Shown in pieces: positions 51,178 through 60,111 of a stretch of DNA of 64,000 bases. The notes below the pieces were generated by a model. The model did no database searches. It was not told the DNA's origin and worked only from the letters and a program-made list of their open reading frames with translations. Source of the DNA: Terriglobia bacterium (GTDB taxonomy: Bacteria; Acidobacteriota; Terriglobia; Acidiferrales; UBA7541); the NCBI GenBank assembly GCA_020073485.1, contig JAIQFB010000021.1, forward strand, positions 30,778-94,777, in the 5' to 3' direction. Position 1 is the stretch's first letter; each line of letters opens with the position of its first letter. Made by a program: the position numbers and the translations under genes.

Positions 51178-53769
51178 TCAGAGCCGGCTTTGGAGCGCGA
51201 ATTGCAACTCGCGCTGGCGTTCCGGGGTAAGCTTTTCGCCTTTCTGCGTGACGTAGAAGACGTCGGTTGCCGTTCCTCCCTCGGTGTCGATCAGGCCCAC
51301 ATCAATATTGAAGCCAAGCTCCGCAATGGTCGAGCTGATATCATACAGAAGTCCCGGGCGGTCCAAGGCCACCATCTCGACGACCGTGCTGTGCGAGGAA
51401 CACTCGTTATCCAAATGGATCCGGGTTTCCACGCGAACCTTGGGAGGACGCTTTTCGGGATGGAACTTCCGTTTCATTAGCCCGGCCACGTCCAGTTCTC
51501 CGGTAATGGCCGCAGCCAATTGTTGTTTCAGGCGCATGACTTCGGACGGATTGTGATCCAGGGTGTGAAACCTGTCGGAGAAGCGTAGCGTGTCCAGCAC
51601 GATCCCGTTCTTGTTCGCGCACGCATCCGCTTTCAGGATATTCATCCCCCAGGAAGAGATGGTTCCGGCGATCTTGGCGAAAAGGAACGGACGGTCGACG
51701 GTGACCAAGACAAGCTCGTAATATTCGTCGCGCTTGGTGATACTGATTTCCACCGGCGAGTGCCCCAGGCGCCGGTACATCCGGTAATGCGCGGAAATTT
51801 CCGCCGACGAGTGGGTCAGCAAATACCTTTTCGGGAAGCCGTCCAGAAAATTCCGGAACCGCTCGGCCTCGACGGCATCTTCCCCGTTGGGAATCAGCCG
51901 GTCGAGTTGCTGGACGTCTTCCCCGGCAACATATAAGCGCTGGTCGTCCACGGAACGGTTCAAGTAATTTTCCGTTGCGGCGTAGAGCTGCCACAACATT
52001 TCGGCCTTCCAGGTGGTCAGAGCTTCCGGGTTCACAGCCTTGATATCGGCATAGGTAAACAGCGTGAGCAGTTTCAGATGCTCAATCGTCCCGACCACCC
52101 GGGCAAAATCGTGAACAGCTTCGGGGTCGAAAATGTCCCGCCGGGACAGTGTGGCCGACATGCGCAGATGGTTGGCGATCAGGAAGTTCACCGTTTCGCG
52201 GCCAAACGAATCCAGGCGCAGGCGGTCGAAAACGCCCTTCACGGCTTCCAAGCTGCCGTCCACATGCTTATCGACGGGCATGCCTTTTCCGACGTCGTGG
52301 AACAGAAGCGAGAGATAGAGCAGGTCGGGGTGTTCCAAAGTGAAGAGGATGTCCCGGAACCTGCGGTTCAAGTCGCTGGTGGTCTCGCTGAGATTGTGCA
52401 GGTTTTCAATGGTCACCAGGGAATGCTCGTCGACCGTGTAGCGATGGTAGTAGTCGCGGATCACCAGGGAATCGATCAGCTGAAATTCCTTAAATAGCAT
52501 GTCCAGGAATCCGAGCCGGTGCATGGCGCGCAAGGAAACCGCGGCGTGACGCAACACGAGAATCTTTCGGAAAGGCTCCCAGAGATCGACGTTTGTGGAA
52601 GCCCACTTCTGGATCCGCGGCACGGCCGCTTCCACGGCGTTTTCCGTTTCGGCCGATAGCTTTAGGCCGTGCCGGCCGATCAGTTCAAAAAGCCGGAACA
52701 TCACTTTTGGATCTTCCAGTGCGGCAGGGTGCGGCAGGAAGATGCGCCCATCGACTACGGTGAATTCCGCTGTCGAGAGCGGCGAGCGGCGAAGGCCGAG
52801 CAATCGGCGGAAAAAAGTTTTAGATCGCGGAACGTCATCGATCAGGACGCCGAGCCTGTCGATGGCCCGCGCCTGCCGGAAATAGGCGCGCATCCAATCG
52901 TTCGGCGCCGCGGTTTGCCCCCCCGGAAGTCCGATTCCTTTGGCAGCAGCCTCGGATTGCAGTTCGTAAGTGAGGACGTTGAGGTCGCGCCCCTGCCGGT
53001 AGTGCAGAAAACAACGGACCGCATCCAGGAAATCGATGGCCTTTACGGCGTCCGAGCGCAGCGGAAGCGGCAACAATTCCGTCGCCTCTTTCCACTCGCG
53101 GGAATGTTTCATTTCCGCGATTTGCGCCAGCCAGCAGGCCACCTGATAATCCCGCAAGCCGCCCGGACCATCCTTGATGTTGGGTTCGAGATGAAAAATT
53201 GTCCGGCCGTATTTTTCATGCCGGGAGCGGGCCAGACTGGTGAGTTCCTGCATGAGACTCTGGGATTCTCGCAACACCATTCCCGGCAGGACCCGACTTC
53301 GCAGCCGTTCGTAGATTTGCTGATCGCCGCGGACAAAGCGGCAGTCCAGGAGGGAAATGTTGAATTCGATGTTGCCGCGATGAAGTTTGCCGCATTCGGC
53401 GAGCGTCCGGGTGGTAGGGCTTACGCGGAGGTGCAAATCCCAGAGGGACTGGCTCAACGGGGCGATGATTTTACGGCTGAAAAATTCCTCGCGGCCTTCC
53501 CTCTCGCATAAAAAGAGGAGATCGATGTCCGAATACGGAAACAGGGCGCGCCGCCCGTATCCGCCCATGGCCGCGATGCAGAACCCCTCGACCGGCTGCC
53601 CCGAACCGGTGACTTCGTTCCATAAATCAATGACCACGGAATCGATCAGGGAAGTGCGCTGGCGGATGGCGGCTTTTCCGTCTCCCGATTCCTCGAAGTG
53701 GTGTTGAATCCTGACGGACTCATCCGCGTAAAAGTCCTGCAGTGTCGAAGTGCGGCTCTCTAGTTTCAT
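51178..53769 (-). CDS. glnD: bifunctional PII uridylyltransferase/uridylyl-removing enzyme
   Basis: The 863-residue enzyme modifies PII protein with UMP when nitrogen is short and removes it when glutamine is high. The nucleotidyltransferase domain shows GGYGRRALFPYSDIDLLFL (about 68-86). A linker domain follows, then the HD hydrolase domain with FHDVGKGM near 490. Two C-terminal ACT domains (about 680-750 and 790-863, EISITKRDEYYELVLVTVD and MVALDRPGLLYDISSTIA) sense glutamine. The length is typical. It follows glnB by 107 bases on the same strand and probably forms an operon with its substrate gene. Confidence 0.97.
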   Translation of the reverse strand: MKLESRTSTLQDFYADESVRIQHHFEESGDGKAAIRQRTSLIDSVVIDLWNEVTGSGQPVEGFCIAAMGGYGRRALFPYSDIDLLFLCEREGREEFFSRKIIAPLSQSLWDLHLRVSPTTRTLAECGKLHRGNIEFNISLLDCRFVRGDQQIYERLRSRVLPGMVLRESQSLMQELTSLARSRHEKYGRTIFHLEPNIKDGPGGLRDYQVACWLAQIAEMKHSREWKEATELLPLPLRSDAVKAIDFLDAVRCFLHYRQGRDLNVLTYELQSEAAAKGIGLPGGQTAAPNDWMRAYFRQARAIDRLGVLIDDVPRSKTFFRRLLGLRRSPLSTAEFTVVDGRIFLPHPAALEDPKVMFRLFELIGRHGLKLSAETENAVEAAVPRIQKWASTNVDLWEPFRKILVLRHAAVSLRAMHRLGFLDMLFKEFQLIDSLVIRDYYHRYTVDEHSLVTIENLHNLSETTSDLNRRFRDILFTLEHPDLLYLSLLFHDVGKGMPVDKHVDGSLEAVKGVFDRLRLDSFGRETVNFLIANHLRMSATLSRRDIFDPEAVHDFARVVGTIEHLKLLTLFTYADIKAVNPEALTTWKAEMLWQLYAATENYLNRSVDDQRLYVAGEDVQQLDRLIPNGEDAVEAERFRNFLDGFPKRYLLTHSSAEISAHYRMYRRLGHSPVEISITKRDEYYELVLVTVDRPFLFAKIAGTISSWGMNILKADACANKNGIVLDTLRFSDRFHTLDHNPSEVMRLKQQLAAAITGELDVAGLMKRKFHPEKRPPKVRVETRIHLDNECSSHSTVVEMVALDRPGLLYDISSTIAELGFNIDVGLIDTEGGTATDVFYVTQKGEKLTPERQRELQFALQSRL

Positions 53770-53875
53770 GTAGGCCTGACCCGGTTCCCCGCCATTTCCC
53801 TCGCCATAGACGCCGCACTCCCAAGCGCACTTGCGCCGCCCTAACCGGAAGCCCCGACGCCGGCATTCCCTGGCA

Positions 53876-54217
53876 CTAAAGAGCGGAAACGCCTCGCTCC
53901 TGGTTGCGAATGCGAATGGCCTGATCTATCTTGGAAAGAAAAATCTTTCCATCGCCGATCTTCCCCGTCGACGCGCTTTGCAGAATCGCGTCCACTGCGG
54001 CATCCACCAGATTATCGGGAATAACGACTTCAATCTTTATCTTCGGGAGCAAATCCACCGTATACTCGCGCCCGCGGTAGACCTCCGTATGCCCCTTCTG
54101 CCGTCCGTGTCCGCGCACGTCGGTAATAGTCATGCCCCCGATGCCCAATTCCGTGAGCACCTCCTTCACAGCTTCAAACCTGGACGGCTGAACAATCGCT
54201 TCAAGCTTCGTCATCAT
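53876..54217 (-). CDS. glnB: nitrogen regulatory protein PII
   Basis: The 113-residue trimeric signal protein binds ATP, ADP and 2-oxoglutarate and reports nitrogen status. The T-loop has TEVYRGREYTVD with the uridylylation Tyr52 (Tyr51 counted from the second Met). The B- and C-loops read STGKIGDGKIF and IRIRNQERG. The start MMTKLEAIVQ could be either Met. It is upstream of glnD. No ammonium transporter gene is next to it; a porin gene lies upstream on the same strand. Confidence 0.97.
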   Translation of the reverse strand: MMTKLEAIVQPSRFEAVKEVLTELGIGGMTITDVRGHGRQKGHTEVYRGREYTVDLLPKIKIEVVIPDNLVDAAVDAILQSASTGKIGDGKIFLSKIDQAIRIRNQERGVSAL

Positions 54218-54587
54218 GTGCGTTTCCTCAGGCAGTACACCCGGATTCGATTCCTCGCTGCGTCATGGCAGCGCCCTACACTATAGGGCTATTCTACCCG
54301 GCAATTCCAGTCTGTGACGCGGGTTTCCGCACCCAAGTAGAACACACCTCACAGCCTGTCCCACCGAAGTCCCGCGCGGGAAACAAACCATTCTTTCTGC
54401 GAGGAGAACCGCTCGCGTGAACAAATTGTGCTCGTGGAGAGCAATTAAATTGCCGCGCGGTGGAGCGCCGAGTTTCACGCTTCACCGCGCGGCAGTCTCG
54501 AAAGAGCCTCTGGAGGAGACGTGTCCTTTTCACCCAGCGAACCGACGCGTCACTCCAGATTTATTTCTCTCTGCTTGTGGGCAATTC
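54218..54587. other. 370-base gap with a strong hairpin
   Basis: No gene is supported. It contains the hairpin at 54451-54494 after the porin and a small palindrome CCCTACACTATAGGG near 54273-54287 ahead of glnB. TATAGT inside that palindrome could be the glnB -10 box, without a matched -35. No sigma54-type site was seen. Confidence 0.5.
54451..54494 (-). terminator. 17-bp hairpin downstream of the porin gene
   Basis: TGCCGCGCGGTG at 54451-54462 pairs perfectly with CACCGCGCGGCA at 54483-54494, and AGCG/CGCT extend it with a G-T pair between, leaving a ten-base loop. On the minus strand it lies 94 bases after the porin stop and is followed by the AT-rich ATTTAATTG. It is likely to end the porin transcript, although the T-run is weak. 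Confidence 0.55.
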
Positions 54588-56015
54588 TTAGAACATGAAC
54601 CCGGCTTCAATCGCGCCGCGAGCCTGGTTGCTGTTGTTGCCCTGGGTCCCGAATCCGCCACCCGGCACCAGATTGGTGATATGTACGTACGAGAAGTCTC
54701 CTCGCAGGAAGAAGGCATCCTTGACCCACGTTGGAGTCACGGTGAAGGAGAACGCCCCGCTTCCGGATCCGTAGCCCAGCAAGTTGGCTTCGTTGGTGGT
54801 CGGGCTGCCGCTCGATTTGATGTATTCCGGGCGGCCGGAGAGCGAAAAGCCGTGTTTGAAGTTGTAGTTAGCCAGCAGTGCGCCACCGCTGGTGTGTGCA
54901 CCGGTACCGTATAAGGCGTTATTCGATTTTACGACCGTATACTGGTAATAGGGGCTGATGGTCACGCTCCCCTTCGTGTAGGTATAAATCAGGTTGTAGA
55001 CTTGCTCGTTGTTTTGAAAAGTGGGCGTCGGAAAAGAGGCGGGACCGGTCCTGACGTACGTCCCGGCGTTTCCGCCGGCCGCAAAGGTCAACGTGTTCGC
55101 GCTATTGATGGCGAAGGCAGCCAAACCCGTGAACGAGGTGTAGCGATCCGAGTAAAAGCCGTCATTCCAGCTGAACGACAGGGTGAGCTTCTTATAGGTG
55201 TCATTGATCTGGATGCCGCGGCTGATCGCGGGTTCCTGATTCCAGAGAAGTCCGCGCTCGATGTTCATGTTCTGGAAAGTGAAGGTGTACTCATCGCCGA
55301 TGAGTGTGGGCAGGGACCCAACTTCCACGTTGAAATTGCCCTTCACCAGCTTCACGTACCCGACGGGGAACGGACCATAGGTCAATTTCGTGGTGTCGAC
55401 CGTCTTCAGGAAGGGGTACCCGACTACGGGCAGGTTGTAGGCGCCGCCTTGCAGGAAGAATTGAAACCAGCCGCTGGTCTTCTGGATGAAAATCTGAGCA
55501 TTGCTCAGGTCCACGTGCCCTTCCGTGTCCGGCACGAAAGTCTGAGGATTATTTCCAAACAAACCGATACCGCTCAGAATGCCGGTCACTTCGATCTTCC
55601 CAAACGGACCTGCTGGGATCTCGTGAGGCACTGCCGTCGCGAGCGGTCCCGACATGGAAGGAGTAGGCAGAGGCGCCGGAGCTGCCGCAGCCGGCGCGGC
55701 TGCCGCCGGTGGCGTGCTTGCTGGTGCCAGGCCTTGCTCCCCATCGGCAGCCGCTGGAGTCGCAGAAGCCCCCGTTGCCAATTCCGCATTCAGATCAGCC
55801 AACTCAGCTTTCAGCGCGTCGATGCGCTTCTGCAAATCCTCGGGACTCGACGCCGCCGGAGCCGCTGGTGCACTTACGGCGCTTGTTGCGCTTGCTTCGC
55901 TTCCCCCACTCGATTCACCAGCCGCCATCCGGCTTTGTGCCCTGCTGACCGGCGCCCCTATCACCGCCAGCCCCATTGCCAACATTCCTACACACACCCC
56001 ATAAGTCTTCTTCAT
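54588..56015 (-). CDS. outer-membrane beta-barrel porin (BBP2-like)
   Basis: The 475-residue protein has a signal peptide (MLAMGLAVIGAPVSRAQ). A short coiled coil (DLQKRIDALKAELADLNAEL, about 58-78) and a Pro/Ala linker follow, then a beta-barrel of alternating strands (GWFQFFLQGGAYNLPVVGY, YTFTFQNMNIERGLLWNQ, YNLIYTYTKGSVTISPYYQY) ending in Phe (IEAGFMF), the outer-membrane insertion signal. The coiled coil may trimerise or bind the wall. The family includes porins of the OmpL/DUF1597 type. It lies upstream of glnB on the same strand, so a nitrogen-source solute is conceivable. The substrate is unknown. Confidence 0.82.
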   Translation of the reverse strand: MKKTYGVCVGMLAMGLAVIGAPVSRAQSRMAAGESSGGSEASATSAVSAPAAPAASSPEDLQKRIDALKAELADLNAELATGASATPAAADGEQGLAPASTPPAAAAPAAAAPAPLPTPSMSGPLATAVPHEIPAGPFGKIEVTGILSGIGLFGNNPQTFVPDTEGHVDLSNAQIFIQKTSGWFQFFLQGGAYNLPVVGYPFLKTVDTTKLTYGPFPVGYVKLVKGNFNVEVGSLPTLIGDEYTFTFQNMNIERGLLWNQEPAISRGIQINDTYKKLTLSFSWNDGFYSDRYTSFTGLAAFAINSANTLTFAAGGNAGTYVRTGPASFPTPTFQNNEQVYNLIYTYTKGSVTISPYYQYTVVKSNNALYGTGAHTSGGALLANYNFKHGFSLSGRPEYIKSSGSPTTNEANLLGYGSGSGAFSFTVTPTWVKDAFFLRGDFSYVHITNLVPGGGFGTQGNNSNQARGAIEAGFMF

Positions 56016-56469
56016 ATTATTAAGCGACTCCTTTTCCGCTGGTAGATCGCTAACCGTCAGACCCCGACCAGCGCGAAGAGTTTATGGTTTGTGAATCTCG
56101 GCGGTCCAATTCATACTTTCTCTTCCAGCAATCAGGAATGTGGACGCGACACTATGAATGGTCATCATTTAGAAAACGAATGACTGATTTGGGAATGGAA
56201 GTTTCATTTCGAGACGGCAGCAAGGTGAATCCACGATCCCACGCCGGTAAGGCGCGCGGAAGGATCATCGTGAGGATGCGTGCCGGACCTTAGCCGGCCC
56301 TGGATGCGACCGACATGCGGAAAGTCACTGCAATCCTGTCCAAGCAATCTCTTATATGATATGAAATTATTGTGATTCGGGTTCGTGCCGACTTCCGGAT
56401 ATCCTCCTCGACCCTGAATTTGAAACCACTGATGATTGCCGTTAGGATGATGTAAGGGTGAAATTTCCA
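56016..56469. other. 454-base gap between divergent genes
   Basis: The region must hold promoters for the porin (minus) and the HGG protein (plus). An AT-rich part at 56340-56375 (TCTTATATGATATGAAATTA) has several TATGAT-like hexamers on both strands, but no convincing -35 partner. No gene, repeat or sigma54-type site was recognised. Confidence 0.45.
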
Positions 56470-57060
56470 ATGTTGACCCGTTCTTGTCGCATCACGCGTG
56501 TCGTTTTCGTCCTGCTCTCGGGAATCGCGCTGTTGTCCGGGGGCACAGATCTGCGTTCGGCGGGTCGGGCTGCCGGAGCGTGGGCTCCATTGCCTGCGGC
56601 CCAGGCGGAACCTCAGGCCCCGGCCGCAAAATCCAAACGCCCCGCGCACTTCGACCACAATCCCAAGCACGGCGGGATCTTCTTCATGTCCATAGATTAC
56701 AAGCACCATCTGGAAGGCGTTTTGCTTCCATCCGGCACGTTTCGACTGTACCTGTACGACGCCCATACAAAACCGCTCATAGCGGAAGAAACCAGGAAAA
56801 CCAGCGGAACGGTGCAAATCGGAGATTCCGAAAAAGCCCCGAAGATCAACCTTGTTCCGGGAACGAAGGTGGAAACGCTGGAGGCGAATTTGGGCAAGAG
56901 CCTGAAATTTCCCGTCGCCCTCACGGTCTTGTTGCGGCTGCCGGGAATATCCGCGGACTCCAGACCGGAATTATTCAATTTCACGTTCACGAAGTTCACG
57001 GATGAACACGCGCTCGGGAGTTGCAATCCCACGGCAAACATGCCGAATATGCATTGCTAG
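56470..57060 (+). CDS. exported HGG-motif protein, unknown
   Basis: The 196-residue protein has a signal peptide (RVVFVLLSGIALLSGG). A Pro/Ala linker and a beta-domain with HFDHNPKHGGIFFMSIDYKH and FRLYLYDAHTKPL follow. The last resembles the His-Gly-Gly periplasmic domains found near heavy-metal efflux and copper proteins. The C-terminus has Cys residues (GSCNPTANMPNMHC) and Met/His, also compatible with metal binding. GTG 56458 is an alternative start. It precedes the haem-binding-domain gene by 48 bases, probably in one transcript. Confidence 0.6.
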   Translation: MLTRSCRITRVVFVLLSGIALLSGGTDLRSAGRAAGAWAPLPAAQAEPQAPAAKSKRPAHFDHNPKHGGIFFMSIDYKHHLEGVLLPSGTFRLYLYDAHTKPLIAEETRKTSGTVQIGDSEKAPKINLVPGTKVETLEANLGKSLKFPVALTVLLRLPGISADSRPELFNFTFTKFTDEHALGSCNPTANMPNMHC

Positions 57061-57108
57061 CTAGTTGGCGGATTTGTGACACCCTAGACTCCAGGGAGAA
57101 ACGCATCT

Positions 57109-57591
57109 ATGAATCGTGCACGCGCAAAATGGCTGGTGATTGGTGCGATTGCGGTCCTGGCCCTCATCCAGCTCATACCGGCAAGCCGCACGAACCCTCC
57201 GGTGACCGCTTCGCGGAGTCTCGAGGCGCACGTGCAAGTCCCGGCGGAGGTCCAGCAGGTTTTGAAACGCAGCTGTTACGATTGCCATTCCAGCGCGACG
57301 GTGTGGCCCTGGTACGCCCACGTGGCTCCTGTTTCCTGGTATGTGGCTCACGACGTGAACGCGGGAAGAGGCCACGTCAATTTTCAGGACTGGGAAGCTC
57401 AGATCAGCCCGCAGGAAGGAAAGGAACATCTGGGACTGATCTGCAAGCTGGTGCGAAATGGTCAAATGCCTCCGGCCGATTACCGGTTCATACATAAAGG
57501 GACCGACCTTTCCCCCGCCGAAGTGAGCGCGGTGTGCGCGTGGTCGCAGATGTTTGCTTCCGGGGAAGATTCCGACAAGAAACCGGATTAG
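57109..57591 (+). CDS. haem-binding domain protein (Haem_bd family)
   Basis: The 160-residue protein has an N-terminal membrane anchor (about 8-24). A periplasmic domain with a CYDCHS motif (CxxCH, covalent haem c site, about 56-61) and WPWYAHVAPVSWYVAHDV follows, then KLVRNGQMPPADYRF with a Met that may be the distal ligand. This matches the short haem-binding domain family of periplasmic c-type haem proteins. It could carry electrons or sense redox or gases. AGGGAG lies 11 bases before the ATG. The gene before it encodes the exported HGG protein. Confidence 0.87.
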   Translation: MNRARAKWLVIGAIAVLALIQLIPASRTNPPVTASRSLEAHVQVPAEVQQVLKRSCYDCHSSATVWPWYAHVAPVSWYVAHDVNAGRGHVNFQDWEAQISPQEGKEHLGLICKLVRNGQMPPADYRFIHKGTDLSPAEVSAVCAWSQMFASGEDSDKKPD

Positions 57592-57633
57592 CGGGCGTCT
57601 TTTCGGGAAAGCACGGGCGTGGTTTGCGGGAAA

Positions 57634-58401
57634 TTATTCGTACAGCATCACCGCGAGCCGATAGGCGGCAAATGCGGTCTTGCCAGCGCTGGGGCAGGCG
57701 CCCACGGCAGCAGAGTGGTACTTGCGAGTTTGAATTCTCTGTTCAAGCATGCCGGGAAGACTTTGGAGATCGGACGTCGCAAAGTGCAGCACGAAAGACG
57801 GCGTGAGCTTGCCAGCGTATCCGTTATCAAGCGCGCAGGAACGGCGGGCATCGGCGCCAGTGTCCACCAGGCGCAGCCCCCGCTTGCGCAGTTCATCTGC
57901 TACAAGGGCTTCCTGTTCCGACAGAGTCAATTTCCCCACCGCCAGCGAAAAATCCTCCACTGCAAATAATGTCCCGCCGCGATTTTCCACCGCGATGCCC
58001 ACCGAATCCAGCTGCGCGTCGAGCAGATTGGCGCGATGCGGCGGCGAATTCATCCACTGCCGGTGAATGCTTTCGGCGGCAGGGCCCTCGGCGATATTTT
58101 CGGCGATGCTGCTGAAACGTGCCCCGGTCTGCGCGGCGCGCTCGGCCAGCCCTGCTTCCCCCGGCAACTGGTGCGAAAGAGTATTCTGCTCAGCCATCCG
58201 CGAGGCATGATGTTGCGCGGCAGCGGCCAGCGGGGCGCTCCATTTCAGCGGAGCAAGACCGTGGACCGCGCGGTCGCGGTTTGCCGATTGCAGCAGAGTT
58301 TGCGCGGCGGTGCTTTGCGAAATTGCCCGCTCGCCCGCAAAAAGGATCGCGGAAAGCGCCAGCGCGGAAATCCAGAAAGACCTGTTCGTGCGATTTCCCA
58401 T
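57634..58401 (-). CDS. CAP/SCP-domain exported protein
   Basis: The 255-residue protein has an N-terminal signal (FWISALALSAILFAG). A CAP domain (about 32-160) shows LLQSANRDRAVHGLAPLKW, the His/Glu pattern LSHQLPGE, SIAENIAEGPA and WMNSPPHRANLLDAQLDSVG. A C-terminal region of about 90 residues contains one Cys pair. CAP proteins bind lipids or act as proteases; bacterial ones are mostly uncharacterised. The stop is 42 bases from the convergent haem protein stop. Confidence 0.88.
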   Translation of the reverse strand: MGNRTNRSFWISALALSAILFAGERAISQSTAAQTLLQSANRDRAVHGLAPLKWSAPLAAAAQHHASRMAEQNTLSHQLPGEAGLAERAAQTGARFSSIAENIAEGPAAESIHRQWMNSPPHRANLLDAQLDSVGIAVENRGGTLFAVEDFSLAVGKLTLSEQEALVADELRKRGLRLVDTGADARRSCALDNGYAGKLTPSFVLHFATSDLQSLPGMLEQRIQTRKYHSAAVGACPSAGKTAFAAYRLAVMLYE

Positions 58402-58566
58402 TGGATTTATTTAACACCGATTGCGCCAGGTTGACTCGATCTTTGTTCCGCCACTTGCGAACAGAGCGGCAACCCCGCCTGCGGTAAATGGAAGAGTCCG
58501 CCGATTCCCTCATGAGAAAGCGGCTGCGACATATTATGATGCTTGGCGAGGAGAAGAACCGATCCC

Positions 58567-59346
58567 ATGGGACCTGCTCTGGTGGACTTGAAAAACGTAC
58601 GTGTCATTCGCGGAGATAACGTCGCGCTGGACGACTTCAGCTTGCGCATCGCCGCCGGCGAACATGTCGCGATTCTGGGGCCGAACGGCTGCGGTAAATC
58701 GACGCTCATTAAGACCATTACGCGCGATTGTTATCCCGTTATCCGCGAAGGCTCGTCGATCCGGATTCTGGGGCAAGAGCGCTGGAATATTTTTGAGCTG
58801 CGTTCCATCCTCGGCATCGTATCCAACGATTTGATGCTGGACTGCACGGGAGAAACCAGCGGGCGCGAAGTGGTGCTCTCCGGCTTTTTCAGCAGCACGA
58901 AAATATTCGACCACCAGACCGTCGAACCCGAACACCGCAAGCGCGCCGACGCCGCGCTTGAGCGCCTCGGCATTGCGCATCTGGCCGACCGGCCCGTCGT
59001 GGAGATGTCTTCGGGCGAAGCCAAGCGCATCCTGATCGCGCGGGCGCTGGTCCACGATCCGCAAACGCTAGTGTTCGACGAGCCCAGCAACAGCCTGGAT
59101 GTGTTCGCGCAACACGGCCTGCGCGAGGCCATGCGCGAGCTGGCGCAATCCGGAATCGGCATCGTGCTGGTCACCCACCATCTCTCCGACGTCATTCCGG
59201 AAATCGACCGCGTGGTCCTGATGCGCAACGGGAAAATTCAGGCGGACGGGCGCAAGGATGAACTCCTCGAGCCGGAACAAATCTCGCGCCTGTTCGGGAT
59301 TCGCGTCGAAATTACACGGCGCGACGGGTATTACCATTTGTGGTAA
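58567..59346 (+). CDS. ABC transporter ATP-binding protein
   Basis: The 259-residue ATPase has Walker A GPNGCGKST (about 38-46), a Q-loop region, signature MSSGEAKRI in place of LSGGQ, and Walker B TLVFDEPSNSLD with the H-loop VTHH. The sequence resembles the YlmA/ModF branch of single ABC ATPases of unknown substrate. No membrane subunit is adjacent. The start is ATG 58567; TTG 58543 with GAGGAG nearby is in frame. Confidence 0.9.
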   Translation: MGPALVDLKNVRVIRGDNVALDDFSLRIAAGEHVAILGPNGCGKSTLIKTITRDCYPVIREGSSIRILGQERWNIFELRSILGIVSNDLMLDCTGETSGREVVLSGFFSSTKIFDHQTVEPEHRKRADAALERLGIAHLADRPVVEMSSGEAKRILIARALVHDPQTLVFDEPSNSLDVFAQHGLREAMRELAQSGIGIVLVTHHLSDVIPEIDRVVLMRNGKIQADGRKDELLEPEQISRLFGIRVEITRRDGYYHLW

Positions 59347-59398
59347 GCCGAATGGCGCGGACAGATTTACGTTGAGGTTTGTGGAGCGCCTTGAGGTT

Positions 59399-59472
59399 GC
59401 GCAGGCTTCAGCGTGCGAGGATTAGGTTTCGCACGTGCAAAATTAAACCGCGCAGGTTAAAGCCTACGCTAC
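59399..59472. repeat. GCGCAGGCTT-type palindromic repeat pair
   Basis: GCGCAGGCTTCAGCGTGCG near 59399-59417 and GCGCAGGTTAAAGCCTACGC near 59451-59470 are related imperfect palindromes. Similar units occur at 43119-43180. They fill the 194-base gap between the ABC gene and ilvH. Confidence 0.55.
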
Positions 59473-59540
59473 GAGATCAAGTTGCGAACGCGGTGAATGT
59501 GAAGAGAGCGGGACATTCAGGCGAGAAATAACTTTTCCAC

Positions 59541-60104
59541 CTAAACAGAGTAAGAGACGTTATCGTCGGCAGCTGCGGTTCCCGCGCCGGTTTCCGGAGC
59601 GGCCGTAACCGCGGCTTCGTCCGTCTTCAGGCCGCCACGGCGCATGGCCACCACGCCAGTGCGCACCATTTCGAGGATCCCGTAAGGGCGCAACACTTCC
59701 AGCATGGTATCTATTTTTGCTTCCGGGCCGGTAATTTCCAGGGTCAGCGTTTCCGGACCAACGTCCACCACGCGCGCGCGAAACACGTTAGCCAGCTCCA
59801 GGACATCGGACCTGGTGCCGTGCGTGGCCGAGACTTTGATCATCGCCAGGTCGCGGGAAATCGACGATTTTCCCGTGATGTTCTCGACGTAGGTGACGTT
59901 GACGAGCTTGTAGAGATTGGCTTCCACGCGCAGAGCCTCGTCGCGGTCGGCATCGACCACGATGGTCATGCGCGAAACTTCCGGTTTTTCCGTGCGTCCC
60001 ACGGTCAGCGAGTCGATGTTGAACGCGCGCCGCCGGAACAAGGACGCCACGCGTGTCAGCACGCCCGGTTTATTTTCGACGTACACCACGAATGTATTCA
60101 GCAT
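59541..60104 (-). CDS. ilvH: acetolactate synthase small (regulatory) subunit
   Basis: The 187-residue protein has an N-terminal ACT domain (VVYVENKPGVLTRVASLFRR, about 5-24) that binds valine for feedback inhibition. The C-terminal regulatory region (VVDVGPETLTLEITG, LRPYGILEMVRTG) follows, then an Ala/Thr-rich tail. It activates and regulates IlvB. It begins seven bases after the ilvB stop. Confidence 0.96.
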   Translation of the reverse strand: MLNTFVVYVENKPGVLTRVASLFRRRAFNIDSLTVGRTEKPEVSRMTIVVDADRDEALRVEANLYKLVNVTYVENITGKSSISRDLAMIKVSATHGTRSDVLELANVFRARVVDVGPETLTLEITGPEAKIDTMLEVLRPYGILEMVRTGVVAMRRGGLKTDEAAVTAAPETGAGTAAADDNVSYSV

Positions 60105-60111
60105 TTTATTC

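Noticed and set aside
54218..54420. Sigma54 promoter for glnB
   Set aside because: No TGGC-N8-TTGC type pair was found in the right position on the minus strand.
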